DNA from: Clostridia bacterium
GTDB taxonomy: Bacteria; Bacillota; Clostridia; Oscillospirales; CAG-272
Reading direction: 5' to 3'
Assembly: GCA_017517035.1 (NCBI GenBank)
Contig: JAFXAN010000092.1
Coordinates: 1 to 52,691 of the forward strand
Length of the DNA stretch: 52,691 nt
The position numbers and the translations under genes are program-made. Below the pieces are notes generated by a model. It had not been told where the DNA came from. It was given only the letters and a program-made list of their open reading frames with translations, and ran no database searches. Shown in pieces: positions 44,652 through 52,537 of the stretch. Positions within the stretch are counted from its first letter, which is position 1. Each line of letters opens with the position of its first letter.

Positions 44652-44680
44652 TTGACAAGAAAAATGTTGTAATGTATAAT
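44652..44680 (+). promoter_or_regulatory. Consensus promoter of the AraC regulator at 44700
   Basis: TTGACA (44652-44657), 17-bp spacer, TATAAT (44675-44680): perfect consensus. The leader is only about 13 bases. Confidence 0.85.
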
Positions 44681-44699
44681 ACAAAAAAGGAGTGGTGAA

Positions 44700-45524
44700 A
44701 TGATAGTATATGATGGAAATCTGAAGGATACTACCGATAGAGTATCGGAAAAATATCTTGAAATAAATTCTGTTGGTGCCCAGAGCGTTTCTTCCTTTCG
44801 GACGGTAAGAAGAAAGGGTAGAAAGGATTTTTCACTGTTTTATATCGAGAATGGGGAATATGTTTTCAAAAAAGGAAATGAGAATGTGATTCTTAAGCCC
44901 GGCGGATTCTTTATTTATCGCCCCTTTGTACCGCAGGATTACAGTGCAGAGGGAAAGGGAAGCAATTTTTGGATCCATTTTTCGGGAAGTGCGGTGGATG
45001 ATCTTCTTTGTGATGCGGAGCTTTCGGAAAGCTTGTTTTTTGAAGGCGGTACGGCTTCAACCGATATAATAAAGCTTTTCGGAAAGACGCTTTTTGATTT
45101 TAATACAAATGGTATTGGAAGAGAAGCTGTGCTGATCGGTGATCTTATCGCAATTATTGCTGCACTTGGCAGAGAACCCTATAGGGAAAAAAGCGCATCG
45201 GATGAAAGACTTGCGTTGGTTGTTGCGATGATGCACAGAGATTTTCGGGAGAATCGTGAGATCGAAGAATATGCTATGGAATATGGAGTAAGCAAAAGCA
45301 GATTTATTCATGTTTTCGGTGAAAAAATGGGCAGATCTCCCTATGCTTATATGATATCTTTAAGGCTGAAAAAGGCAACAGAGCTGCTCCTTGAAACAAA
45401 AATACCGATCTCGCAGATAGCATACGAGATCGGATTTTCGGATCCGCTGAATTTCAGCAGAATTTTTAAGAAATATTATGGTGCTTCTCCGGAAAACTAT
45501 AGGAAAAACGCCTCGGAATCATAG
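44700..45524 (+). CDS. AraC-family transcriptional regulator of the GH4 gene
   Basis: A 274-residue protein with a cupin sensor (ENVILKPGGFFIYRPFVPQDY) and C-terminal AraC domain (YGVSKSRFIHVFGEKMGRSP; GFSDPLNFSRIFKKYYGASPENYR). It is divergent from the GH4 alpha-galactosidase gene and probably controls it in response to an alpha-galactoside. Its end overlaps the convergent folA end by six bases. Confidence 0.86.
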   Translation: MIVYDGNLKDTTDRVSEKYLEINSVGAQSVSSFRTVRRKGRKDFSLFYIENGEYVFKKGNENVILKPGGFFIYRPFVPQDYSAEGKGSNFWIHFSGSAVDDLLCDAELSESLFFEGGTASTDIIKLFGKTLFDFNTNGIGREAVLIGDLIAIIAALGREPYREKSASDERLALVVAMMHRDFRENREIEEYAMEYGVSKSRFIHVFGEKMGRSPYAYMISLRLKKATELLLETKIPISQIAYEIGFSDPLNFSRIFKKYYGASPENYRKNASES

Positions 45525-45983
45525 CTTTGTATATGTGAGATAGGTATAAGGAATCTCACCGCTTATCTTTTTTACAACTTCTTTTTCATATTTTCTTTCG
45601 TCAAAAACAGGGAAAAAAACATCTCCATCGAAAGAAGATTCAATTTCGGTGATATAAAGCTTTTCGCAAAAGGGAAGAGCTTCTCTGTAAAGTGCTGCGC
45701 CACCCGATATAAATATATCACCCTTTGCAATTTTAAGAGCTTCGTCAAGACTTTTTACTGTTTTGCAGTTATCTCCGTCAAAATTTGCTGTTTTTGATAT
45801 CACAATAGTTTGTCTGCCAGGCAGAGGTCGTCCGATTTCTTCATATGTCCTTCTGCCCATAATTACTGTATTTCCAAGGGTAAGCTCCTTGAATCTTTTT
45901 TGTTCACCCTCGATCTTCCATGGGATTTTTCCGTCCTTGCCGAACACCCTGTTTTTATCATATGCAACTATAAGTGCGATCAT
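45519..45983 (-). CDS. folA: Dihydrofolate reductase
   Basis: A 154-residue enzyme of normal length. MIALIVAYDKNRVFGKDGKIPW, GNTVIMGRRTYEEIG, and FISGGAALYREAL are the DHFR blocks. It reduces dihydrofolate to tetrahydrofolate with NADPH; the trimethoprim target. The ATG at 45983 lies five bases after GGAGG; a TTG at 45995 is part of that site. No thymidylate synthase gene is next to it, although the two are often paired. Confidence 0.94.
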   Translation of the reverse strand: MIALIVAYDKNRVFGKDGKIPWKIEGEQKRFKELTLGNTVIMGRRTYEEIGRPLPGRQTIVISKTANFDGDNCKTVKSLDEALKIAKGDIFISGGAALYREALPFCEKLYITEIESSFDGDVFFPVFDERKYEKEVVKKISGEIPYTYLTYTKL

Positions 45984-46010
45984 TTTTGCCTCCAAAAGGT
46001 TTATGGTATT

Positions 46011-46039
46011 ATTATATCACTTTTGCCCAAATTAGTCAA
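46011..46039 (-). promoter_or_regulatory. Promoter of folA
   Basis: On the minus strand TTGACT (46034-46039), 17-bp spacer, TATAAT (46011-46016). Confidence 0.78.
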
Positions 46040-46076
46040 GCAGCAGAATAGTTATCTTTTTTTGCACAATACTGTC

Positions 46077-46105
46077 TTTAATTTTTTCGTTAAATGATGT
46101 ATAAT
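46077..46105 (+). promoter_or_regulatory. Promoter of the quinone oxidoreductase gene
   Basis: TTTAAT (46077-46082), 17-bp spacer, TATAAT (46100-46105). The -35 box is weak. Confidence 0.6.
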
Positions 46106-46130
46106 AATAAAAAACGAAAGGACTTTACTT

Positions 46131-47120
46131 ATGAAAGCAATACTTGTTAAAGAAAATAAAGAGCTTGTTTGGAGCGATGTTCCAAATCCCGTGATGCAGG
46201 AGGATGATGTTCTTGTTGAGATCCATTATGCGGCTGTAAACCGTGCGGATCTTATGCAGAGAGACGGAGATTATCCGCCTCCTCCCGGCTGCCCCGAGTG
46301 GATGGGACTTGAAATTTCGGGCGTTATCGTTGATATGACCGAGGGAGCAAAGGCAAAAAGTAATTATAAGATCGGAGATAAGGTCTGCGCACTTCTCGGC
46401 GGCGGCGGATATGCGGAATATGCAAATATCAAATATGATATGCTTATGCCCGTTCCCGAGGGTTGCTCGATGATAGAGGCTGCAGCAATTCCCGAAGCTT
46501 TTGCGACATCTTATCTTAATCTATTTATTGAAGGTAAGATCGAGAGCGGAAACACTCTTCTTATGCACGCAGGCGCAAGCGGACTTGCAAGCGTTCTCAT
46601 TCCCATGGCAAAAGCCTTCGGAATCAGAGTTATAACCACCGTTATTGAGGATGCTTATATTGAGAAGGTAAAGGCTCTCGGTGCTGATATCGTTGTCAAT
46701 ACCAAAAAGGAAAATATCGAGGACGTGCTTCGTGCAGAGCTTGAGGCTGGAAGAGGCGTTGATGTTGCCATCGACTGTCTCGGCGGCACTATGATGGGTA
46801 GATCTCTCCATTATCTTAAGCACGGTGCAAGATGGATCATGATCGCCGCACTTGCGGGAACAATGACAGAAATTGATCTGAAAAATATCTATGTCCGCAA
46901 TGTGAGAGTTATTGGAAGTACTCTCCGTTCAAGAACTCCTGCGGTTAAAGCGCAGATCCTTGCTTCTCTTGTTGAAAACATCTGGCCGAAGGTTACAAGC
47001 GGTGAGGTGAAGCCCACTATTCATAAGGTTCTGCCCATAACAGAGGCTGATGCGGCGCATAGAGAGCTTTCCGAGGGCAGAAGCGTCGGAAAGGTCGTTC
47101 TTACTATAAAAGAGCAATAA
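46131..47120 (+). CDS. NAD(P)H-quinone oxidoreductase (MDR family, PIG3-like)
   Basis: A 329-residue medium-chain dehydrogenase/reductase without the catalytic zinc residues. It has the family N-terminus (AAVNRADLMQRDGDYPPPPG), the substrate loop HAGASGLASVLIPMAKAFG and the Rossmann region. It reduces quinones or enones using NADPH in the cytoplasm. Codon use suggests solid expression. It is followed by an SGNH gene with its own promoter. Confidence 0.9.
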   Translation: MKAILVKENKELVWSDVPNPVMQEDDVLVEIHYAAVNRADLMQRDGDYPPPPGCPEWMGLEISGVIVDMTEGAKAKSNYKIGDKVCALLGGGGYAEYANIKYDMLMPVPEGCSMIEAAAIPEAFATSYLNLFIEGKIESGNTLLMHAGASGLASVLIPMAKAFGIRVITTVIEDAYIEKVKALGADIVVNTKKENIEDVLRAELEAGRGVDVAIDCLGGTMMGRSLHYLKHGARWIMIAALAGTMTEIDLKNIYVRNVRVIGSTLRSRTPAVKAQILASLVENIWPKVTSGEVKPTIHKVLPITEADAAHRELSEGRSVGKVVLTIKEQ

Positions 47121-47126
47121 ATGCTA

Positions 47127-47155
47127 TTGACTTTCGTGATTTTAGGTGCTATAAT
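47127..47155 (+). promoter_or_regulatory. Promoter of the second SGNH gene
   Basis: TTGACT (47127-47132), 17-bp spacer, TATAAT (47150-47155). Confidence 0.78.
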
Positions 47156-47185
47156 TGGCTGAAATCATTTGAAAGGACTAAAAAA

Positions 47186-47728
47186 ATGAAAAAAATCGTT
47201 CTTCTTGGCGATTCCATTCGTCTTATTGGATATGGCAAAGCAGTGCCGGGCATGATGGGTGAGGGATATGAGGTTTTTCAGCCTACCGATAACTGTCGCT
47301 ATGCAAAATATACGCTTCGTTGCATTTTCAGAGAGTGGGCAGATATGATTGCCGATTCCGATGTTATTCACTGGAACAACGGGCTTTGGGATGCCATAAA
47401 TTATGGCGACGGTTGGTTTACGGATGCTGAAGAATATGTGAAAAACATTCTAAGAATTGCTGAAAATCTAAAAAAACACGCAAAAACTGTTATTTTCGCA
47501 ACAACAACACCCGTTGCTCACGATGACGCTCGAAATGCTGTGATAAAGGAATATAATGCACTTGTCGTTTCGGAGCTTCAAAAGAGGGACATTGTTATAA
47601 ACGATCTTCATAGCCTTGTTGATTCGGATAGGGAGAAATATATCTGTGAAGATGGCGTTCACCTTTCAGAGGCAGGAATAAAAGAATGCGGCGAGCAGGT
47701 CGCAAAAATAATAAAGGAATATGTATAG
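47186..47728 (+). CDS. SGNH/GDSL-type hydrolase
   Basis: A 180-residue SGNH-fold protein: GDSIR (block I), WNNGLWD (a block III variant) and DGVHLSEAG with the catalytic Asp/His. It has no signal peptide. It is probably a carbohydrate or lipid esterase acting on a small cytoplasmic substrate. AAAGGACT precedes the ATG. It ends in a good terminator. Confidence 0.8.
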   Translation: MKKIVLLGDSIRLIGYGKAVPGMMGEGYEVFQPTDNCRYAKYTLRCIFREWADMIADSDVIHWNNGLWDAINYGDGWFTDAEEYVKNILRIAENLKKHAKTVIFATTTPVAHDDARNAVIKEYNALVVSELQKRDIVINDLHSLVDSDREKYICEDGVHLSEAGIKECGEQVAKIIKEYV

Positions 47729-47731
47729 GCA

Positions 47732-47759
47732 AAAAGGATGACCACACGGTCATCCTTTT
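47732..47759 (+). terminator. Terminator of the second SGNH gene
   Basis: A 12-bp perfect stem (47732-47743 with 47748-47759) around ACAC, ending in TTTT. Confidence 0.85.
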
Positions 47760-47800
47760 AGCATATTATGAATTTCTCGGTACAATGTGTTATCATCTAT

Positions 47801-48101
47801 AAATAGTAATTTATCGAACTGTTGAAAGAGTAAATAAACGGAGATGAGGATATGCGTTAGCCTACACTGATTTTGCAAAGCAAAATTAGGGGAGGTGGAT
47901 TTTGCCGTAAGGCAAAAGACGGAAGGGTCTTATGAGGTGAAAAGTAACTTTCTTGTTTTATAAAGTTACTTTGCAAGCTAAACCCTTCAGTCACGGCGAA
48001 TAGTATCTATTTTTCTACGGCAAGTTATTTCGCCGTGCCAGCTCCCCTATTAAAACAGGGGAGCCTTTTTTTACCGTTCAATTTCACTTGTATTTTAATT
48101 C
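47801..48101. repeat. Hairpin-rich repeat region left of element E
   Basis: It starts with AAATAGTAATTTATCGAAC, a degenerate AAC-type family end, and runs to the next family end at 48102. It is a chain of small hairpins (for example TTTGCAAAGCAAA near 47874, the AAGTAACTTT/AAAGTTACTT pair near 47940-47970, a CGGCGAA/TTCGCCG pair, and AGCTCCCCT with AGGGGAGCC around 48042-48064). The last 38 bases match the left edge of the window. No gene is seen. Confidence 0.65.
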
Positions 48102-48326
48102 AAACAGGAATTTGTCGAACTGTCAGATAGTGATGAAATCATCCTTAGCGTTTCTAGATCCTTCGCTACGCTCAGGATGACAAGTGGAAGAGAGAAGCGC
48201 CTTCACCCTAACTCGTCATTCTGAGCGAAACAAAACGCCTTTGGCGTATTGTGCGAAGAATCTATTAGCATTATCGGAGGATAAGACCACAACCGCTATT
48301 TATAATTCACCGATAAATTACTGTTT
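48102..48326 (+). mobile_element. MITE-like element, copy E (225 bp)
   Basis: The ends are AAACAGGAATTTGTCG (48102-48117, AAC type) and CGATAAATTACTGTTT (48311-48326, GGTG type). The core is the reverse complement of copy A at most positions, with a main hairpin 48156-48181 against 48215-48263. An extra small hairpin (AACGCC/GGCGT, around 48230-48255) interrupts the right arm relative to copy A. No gene. Its right end is 12 bases from the truB stop. Confidence 0.8.
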
Positions 48327-48338
48327 AAAAATTCGTTT

Positions 48339-49253
48339 TTATAATCTGAAGGTTTTTATAGCCTTGACAGCCGAGCCGTTTTCGTATTCCGAAACCTCTC
48401 CGAGCGCGAAAAATTCACCGTTCTCCGAGCAAAGACGAACCTTCGTTCCGTTTTCAAAATTTGTTTTTATCTTTTTTTGATAGATTTCGCAGCCGCTGCG
48501 GCAGAGCTTTTCATAGAATGCAGGAAGCTTAACTGCTTCAAGCTCTCTGAAAAGCGATTCTGTTGGGATGAGCTTACCTATAAGTGTCTGTTCATCCATT
48601 TCTTTAAGCTCATTTACCGTAACACTCTCGGAAATAGGGAAACCGCCCGTTTCCGTGCGACAAAGGGCACTCATCGTGCCGCCGCAACCAAGCTTATCAC
48701 CGATATCACGGCAAAGCGTTCTTATATATGTACCGCTTGAGCAGTGAACTTTGATCTTGTATTCCGTATCGTCTATTTTTTTGCATTCGATTGAATATAT
48801 CTCGATGGGGCGTGGCTTTCTTTCGATCTCGCCGCCGCCTCTTGCAATGTCAACGAGCTTTTTCCCATCGACCTTTAAGGCGCTGTACATTGGCGGTATC
48901 TGCTCGCTTTTTCCAAGGAAGCTGTTGATAACCGAAACGACCTCGTTTTCGCTCGGTAATTTTCCGCTGTATTCAGTGAGTATCTTGCCTGTTATATCTT
49001 CCGTGTCTGTTGTAATGCCGAGGCGGAGGATCGCCTCATATTTTTTTTCATCGCTCACAAGATATTCGGCAGCCTTTGCCGCTCTGCCGATAAGCACAAC
49101 AAGAACACCCGTTGCCATTGGGTCAAGAGTTCCCGTGTGCCCGACCTTCTTTGTATGATAGAGCTTTCTGACCATATTGACAATATCATGGGATGTGGGT
49201 CCCTCATGCTTGTTTACTATCAGAACTCCATCAGGCTCGAAAAAATCGTTCAT
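48339..49253 (-). CDS. truB: tRNA pseudouridine(55) synthase
   Basis: A 304-residue TruB with the catalytic Asp44 in GHTGTLDPMATG, the GVLIVNKHEGPTSHD start, and a C-terminal PUA-like domain. It makes pseudouridine 55 in tRNA T-loops. The start overlaps the preceding nitroreductase stop by four bases. It is the last gene of the trmB operon. Confidence 0.95.
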   Translation of the reverse strand: MNDFFEPDGVLIVNKHEGPTSHDIVNMVRKLYHTKKVGHTGTLDPMATGVLVVLIGRAAKAAEYLVSDEKKYEAILRLGITTDTEDITGKILTEYSGKLPSENEVVSVINSFLGKSEQIPPMYSALKVDGKKLVDIARGGGEIERKPRPIEIYSIECKKIDDTEYKIKVHCSSGTYIRTLCRDIGDKLGCGGTMSALCRTETGGFPISESVTVNELKEMDEQTLIGKLIPTESLFRELEAVKLPAFYEKLCRSGCEIYQKKIKTNFENGTKVRLCSENGEFFALGEVSEYENGSAVKAIKTFRL

Positions 49254-49828
49254 ATTATTATGTCCTCGAGCTTTCTTTTTGGAACATGATGTGTTCCGTC
49301 CTCATCTCTGAAATACGGAGCTTCTATTTCATCCGCATCATGGAGAACGATCTCTTCATCGGGTTTTCCAAGAGCAAGAATCAAAGAGGGAATATATTTT
49401 TCGTCGATATCAAGAGCTTCCTTTACCTTTTCTGCGCTGAATGCACCAAGCATACATCCGCCAAGTCCGCGTTCCGTTGCCGCAAGCATGATGGTCTGCG
49501 CTGCGATGCCTATATCAACACCTAAAAAACGGTTCTTTTCGGTGCTTGAAATATCGCTGTCGGTGCAAATGATTATATAAGAGGTCGGCTCATGTCCCTT
49601 TGGCGGAAGCACAAGAGGACGAAGTGCGCCTGCCCAAGAGGTGAGAGGGAAGAGCTTTGCACAGTCCTCATCTGTATAGCAGAGCCTATATTTGAGAGCC
49701 TGGAGATTTCTTGCTGATGGGATTTTTCTTGCCATGTCCATAACCAACATAAGCTCTTCTTTTGAAATCTTACGGCTGCGGTCAAAGCTTCTGTAGCTTC
49801 TGTTTTTCAGGATGAGATCATTCAGCAT
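49250..49828 (-). CDS. Nitroreductase-family protein
   Basis: A 192-residue FMN-dependent nitroreductase-like protein: LKNRSYRSFDRSRKIS at the N-terminus, GIAAQTIMLAATERGLGGCMLGAF and a C-terminal LALGKPDEE. It may reduce nitro-aromatics or act on flavins in the cytoplasm. The ATG at 49828 follows AGGAG by seven bases and overlaps the trmB end by 11 bp; in-frame starts further upstream lie inside trmB. Confidence 0.88.
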   Translation of the reverse strand: MLNDLILKNRSYRSFDRSRKISKEELMLVMDMARKIPSARNLQALKYRLCYTDEDCAKLFPLTSWAGALRPLVLPPKGHEPTSYIIICTDSDISSTEKNRFLGVDIGIAAQTIMLAATERGLGGCMLGAFSAEKVKEALDIDEKYIPSLILALGKPDEEIVLHDADEIEAPYFRDEDGTHHVPKRKLEDIII

Positions 49829-50498
49829 TTTCATTCTCCTTTTTTGTGAATCTGACATGGGCAGAGCAAATATTAAATCCTTTTGAGGAAAAATTACGCT
49901 CGTATTCCGTGACGATGTTATTTTTTGCAATTTCGTTTGTTTCGGAATGGAGATCTCTTGTGTGCCACACTATTTCAAGTCCCGATTCTGCAAATTCCTC
50001 CATACTGAAATCGAAAAGTCCGGCATTGTCGGTTTTGAAGATCAGCATTCCGTCTTCTCGCAGCAGCTTTCTGTAAATCTCAAGGAAGCCTCTGTGGGTA
50101 AGGCGGCGCTTTGCGTGTCCTTTTTTTGGCCAAGGATCGCAGAAATTTATATAGATAGTGTCGATCGAATGCTCGGGGAAAAATTCGGGAAGAAGCTTCG
50201 CATCACCGATGATGAAGCGGAGATTGTCATCACGCTCGTTTTCGCTTTGTGCAGTTCTTTCAAGAGCGGTTACCGCAACATCGGAAATCTTCTCCATTGC
50301 AATGAGATTTATATCGCTTCTTACTGATGAAAGTCCGGTGGCAAAGCTGCCCTTGCCGCATCCGATCTCAAGGTGGATCGGTCTTTTTTTGCCAAAGGGA
50401 GCGCAGGGATCATCCATAAGTGAGCGTGGATCTTCTATTAAAAAACGGGAGCAAGCGAGAATTCTTTCGCTTCCGTGCTTCTTTTTTCTTGGTCGCAT
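49818..50498 (-). CDS. trmB: tRNA (guanine(46)-N(7))-methyltransferase
   Basis: A 226-residue SAM-dependent methyltransferase: LEIGCGKGSFATGL, NFCDPWPKKGHAKRRLTH and the C-terminal SETNEIAKNNIVTEYE are the TrmB signatures. It makes m7G46 in tRNA. It is the first gene of trmB-nitroreductase-truB. The promoter in the 143-bp gap upstream is not clear-cut. Confidence 0.95.
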   Translation of the reverse strand: MRPRKKKHGSERILACSRFLIEDPRSLMDDPCAPFGKKRPIHLEIGCGKGSFATGLSSVRSDINLIAMEKISDVAVTALERTAQSENERDDNLRFIIGDAKLLPEFFPEHSIDTIYINFCDPWPKKGHAKRRLTHRGFLEIYRKLLREDGMLIFKTDNAGLFDFSMEEFAESGLEIVWHTRDLHSETNEIAKNNIVTEYERNFSSKGFNICSAHVRFTKKENENAE

Positions 50499-50641
50499 AT
50501 TGAAATTTTCTCCTTTTTCTGTTATAATAGATAGGTAAGATCAAAAAAATATGATTTTCGGTAATATTATAACATATTTTTTCCACAAGTGAAAGAGTTT
50601 TTTGATTTTTTCTTTAATTTTGTTAAAAGGAGCTGCATTGT

Positions 50642-51514
50642 ATGAAGAAAATTAGGTTCATTGAACTTGTTTTATCTCATCTTGCCGAGCTTGGTGCAAC
50701 AGAGACCGAGCTTGAAAAGCAAAAAAAGTATATAGATTCTTATCTTACCCGCCTTGGAATCGGAGAAGAAGCACAGGAGCTTGATCATGAAAGCCCTTCG
50801 GATTTTGCCGAGGAGATTTTTAAGATCATTAAGGCGCACAGAATGCCCGAAATTGAGGAGCTTCCGACTCTTGAAGAGCCTGATGATGGCGATGATGATA
50901 TAAAAGTGTTTGACGCTTCTGAAAGTGACGAGCAGGATTTTAATGCGCTTGGAGAAGAGCTTGAGGTTGAGCGTGAGGATTATTTCGATGAAGAAGCAGA
51001 AGCGGAAGAAGATTACGCAACACGGGAATTCAGCATTAATTCTGATGAAGTGGATTATTACGCTTCATCGGATGATCCTGATGAGGAGGAATATATTCCC
51101 GTCGGAAATCCTGTGTTCTTTTGGATAATTACTGTTATTCTTTCTCCGCTGTGGATACCTCTCGGCATTGCAGCTCTTGCTCTTTGCGCTTTGCTGTTTG
51201 TTCTGCTTTCGGTATTTATCGTAGCATATATACCCTTGCTTATTGCCATAATTATCGGCGGCTCGTGTGCAATTCTTGCTGAGATTATTTTCTCCATTGT
51301 GAAATTTATCGGCGGTCAGGTACATATAGGACTTTTTGAGCTGGGGCTTGCATTTGTTATAGGGGCTATCATGGTCAGCCTTTCGGTGATAATATACCGT
51401 TTCGGAACAAAATATTCGGTAAAGGTCTGGAAGAAATATCCTATGGGGGTTGCTGCCATCTTCAAGAAGATAAAAAGGCTTATAAGAAAGTTTAAGGGGG
51501 TATGCAGCATATGA
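50642..51514 (+). CDS. HAAS/DUF1700-like membrane protein
   Basis: A 290-residue protein. The N-terminal 65 residues are a helical domain like the HAAS/DUF1700 signalling domain (FIELVLSHLAELGATETE...). Residues about 70-155 are an acidic linker. Four membrane segments follow (about 157-190, 188-220, 220-245 and 232-258), then a basic tail. Such proteins are usually paired with PadR-like regulators and DUF4097 proteins; here only the DUF4097 partner follows, with a four-base overlap. It may sense an envelope signal. Confidence 0.7.
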   Translation: MKKIRFIELVLSHLAELGATETELEKQKKYIDSYLTRLGIGEEAQELDHESPSDFAEEIFKIIKAHRMPEIEELPTLEEPDDGDDDIKVFDASESDEQDFNALGEELEVEREDYFDEEAEAEEDYATREFSINSDEVDYYASSDDPDEEEYIPVGNPVFFWIITVILSPLWIPLGIAALALCALLFVLLSVFIVAYIPLLIAIIIGGSCAILAEIIFSIVKFIGGQVHIGLFELGLAFVIGAIMVSLSVIIYRFGTKYSVKVWKKYPMGVAAIFKKIKRLIRKFKGVCSI

Positions 51515-52422
51515 AATTTACGAAGAAAATGAAAAGACTGCTCATCTTCTCAGCCGTTCTTGCCTTTATCGGGGTTGTTCTTTGTGCGGCAGGAATCATT
51601 CTGTCTGTGAAAAATGATAATGAGCTTTTCAGTCAGACCCAGAACGGTGCGGGGCAGTATGTTTTTGAATATGAATTTGATGCTTCGCAAATAAAAAAGA
51701 TCTCTCTTGATCTGTCATATGCCGATGTAAATATTTATATTTCCAACGGTGCGGGCAAGCTTGAAATGGTGAATTATCCTCTCGATGTTTTTGGGATGAC
51801 CGTCGGTGCCACAACGATATCCGTTGATGAAAAATCGGCACTTGGAAATCTTATCAGCTTCAATTTTGACGGTTTCAGAAACTATTTCAACTCGATAAAA
51901 ATGGCATCAAAAATGCGGACTGTCAATGTTTATTTGCCTTCTGCGTCCGCGCTGAAATTGCTTGATATCGGGCTTTACAGTGGTGATATCAAAATTGAGC
52001 ACCAGAGGCTCGAATCAGATTTTGCCATTGATCTTGAATATGGGTCTGTATATATGGATGATGTTATAAGCACGGGCGGTTTTGAGATAAATATTGCAGA
52101 AGGAAATCTAAATATCTCATCATCTGAAATAAGCTCGGGAAAGGCTGAACTTAAATATGGTTTTGCAGCTCTTTCTTCATCCAAGGTTACGGATATGGAA
52201 GCGGAAATTGCCCGTGGATATTTTAAATACGGTTATTCGGGAGATGACCTTCTTTCAAGTGTTGTGAGACTTAAGACCGATAGCGGAAGAGTCCGCTTCG
52301 GAAGCGACATCTATGAAAACGGAAGCTTTTCTCAGGGAATGGAATATACCGGTGCATCGGGCGTTGTGCAAGGAAAGATCAATGTTCATGTGGGTGAAGG
52401 AAATATTATGATAACAGAATAA
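51511..52422 (+). CDS. DUF4097-family beta-strand repeat protein
   Basis: A 303-residue protein with an N-terminal membrane anchor (about residues 8-30) and an extracytoplasmic repeated beta-strand domain typical of DUF4097 (repeated strands of the DVNIYIS / GDIKIE / GSVYMD / GNLNISS kind). It is thought to sense or bind at the envelope. The ATG at 51511 overlaps the preceding stop in an ATGA; an ATG at 51502 would abut the GGGGG ribosome site. Confidence 0.82.
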   Translation: MKFTKKMKRLLIFSAVLAFIGVVLCAAGIILSVKNDNELFSQTQNGAGQYVFEYEFDASQIKKISLDLSYADVNIYISNGAGKLEMVNYPLDVFGMTVGATTISVDEKSALGNLISFNFDGFRNYFNSIKMASKMRTVNVYLPSASALKLLDIGLYSGDIKIEHQRLESDFAIDLEYGSVYMDDVISTGGFEINIAEGNLNISSSEISSGKAELKYGFAALSSSKVTDMEAEIARGYFKYGYSGDDLLSSVVRLKTDSGRVRFGSDIYENGSFSQGMEYTGASGVVQGKINVHVGEGNIMITE

Positions 52423-52426
52423 AGAA

Positions 52427-52448
52427 AGAGGCTGATAATTCAGCCTCT
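52427..52448 (+). terminator. Hairpin after the DUF4097 gene
   Basis: AGAGGCTGA (52427-52435) pairs with TCAGCCTCT (52440-52448). There is no T run behind it. Confidence 0.6.
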
Positions 52449-52537
52449 CAGACTGTCGAAAAAGCTGTAATACCACAAGTAGATAATAGTAAGAATAAAA
52501 AAGTTAAAAATAAGAGAAAAAATAAAATTCTAAAAGA

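Noticed and set aside
43537..44655. A 372-codon open frame opposite the GH4 gene
   Set aside because: It is antisense to a clearly conserved enzyme, shows no recognisable domains and runs through the GH4 promoter.
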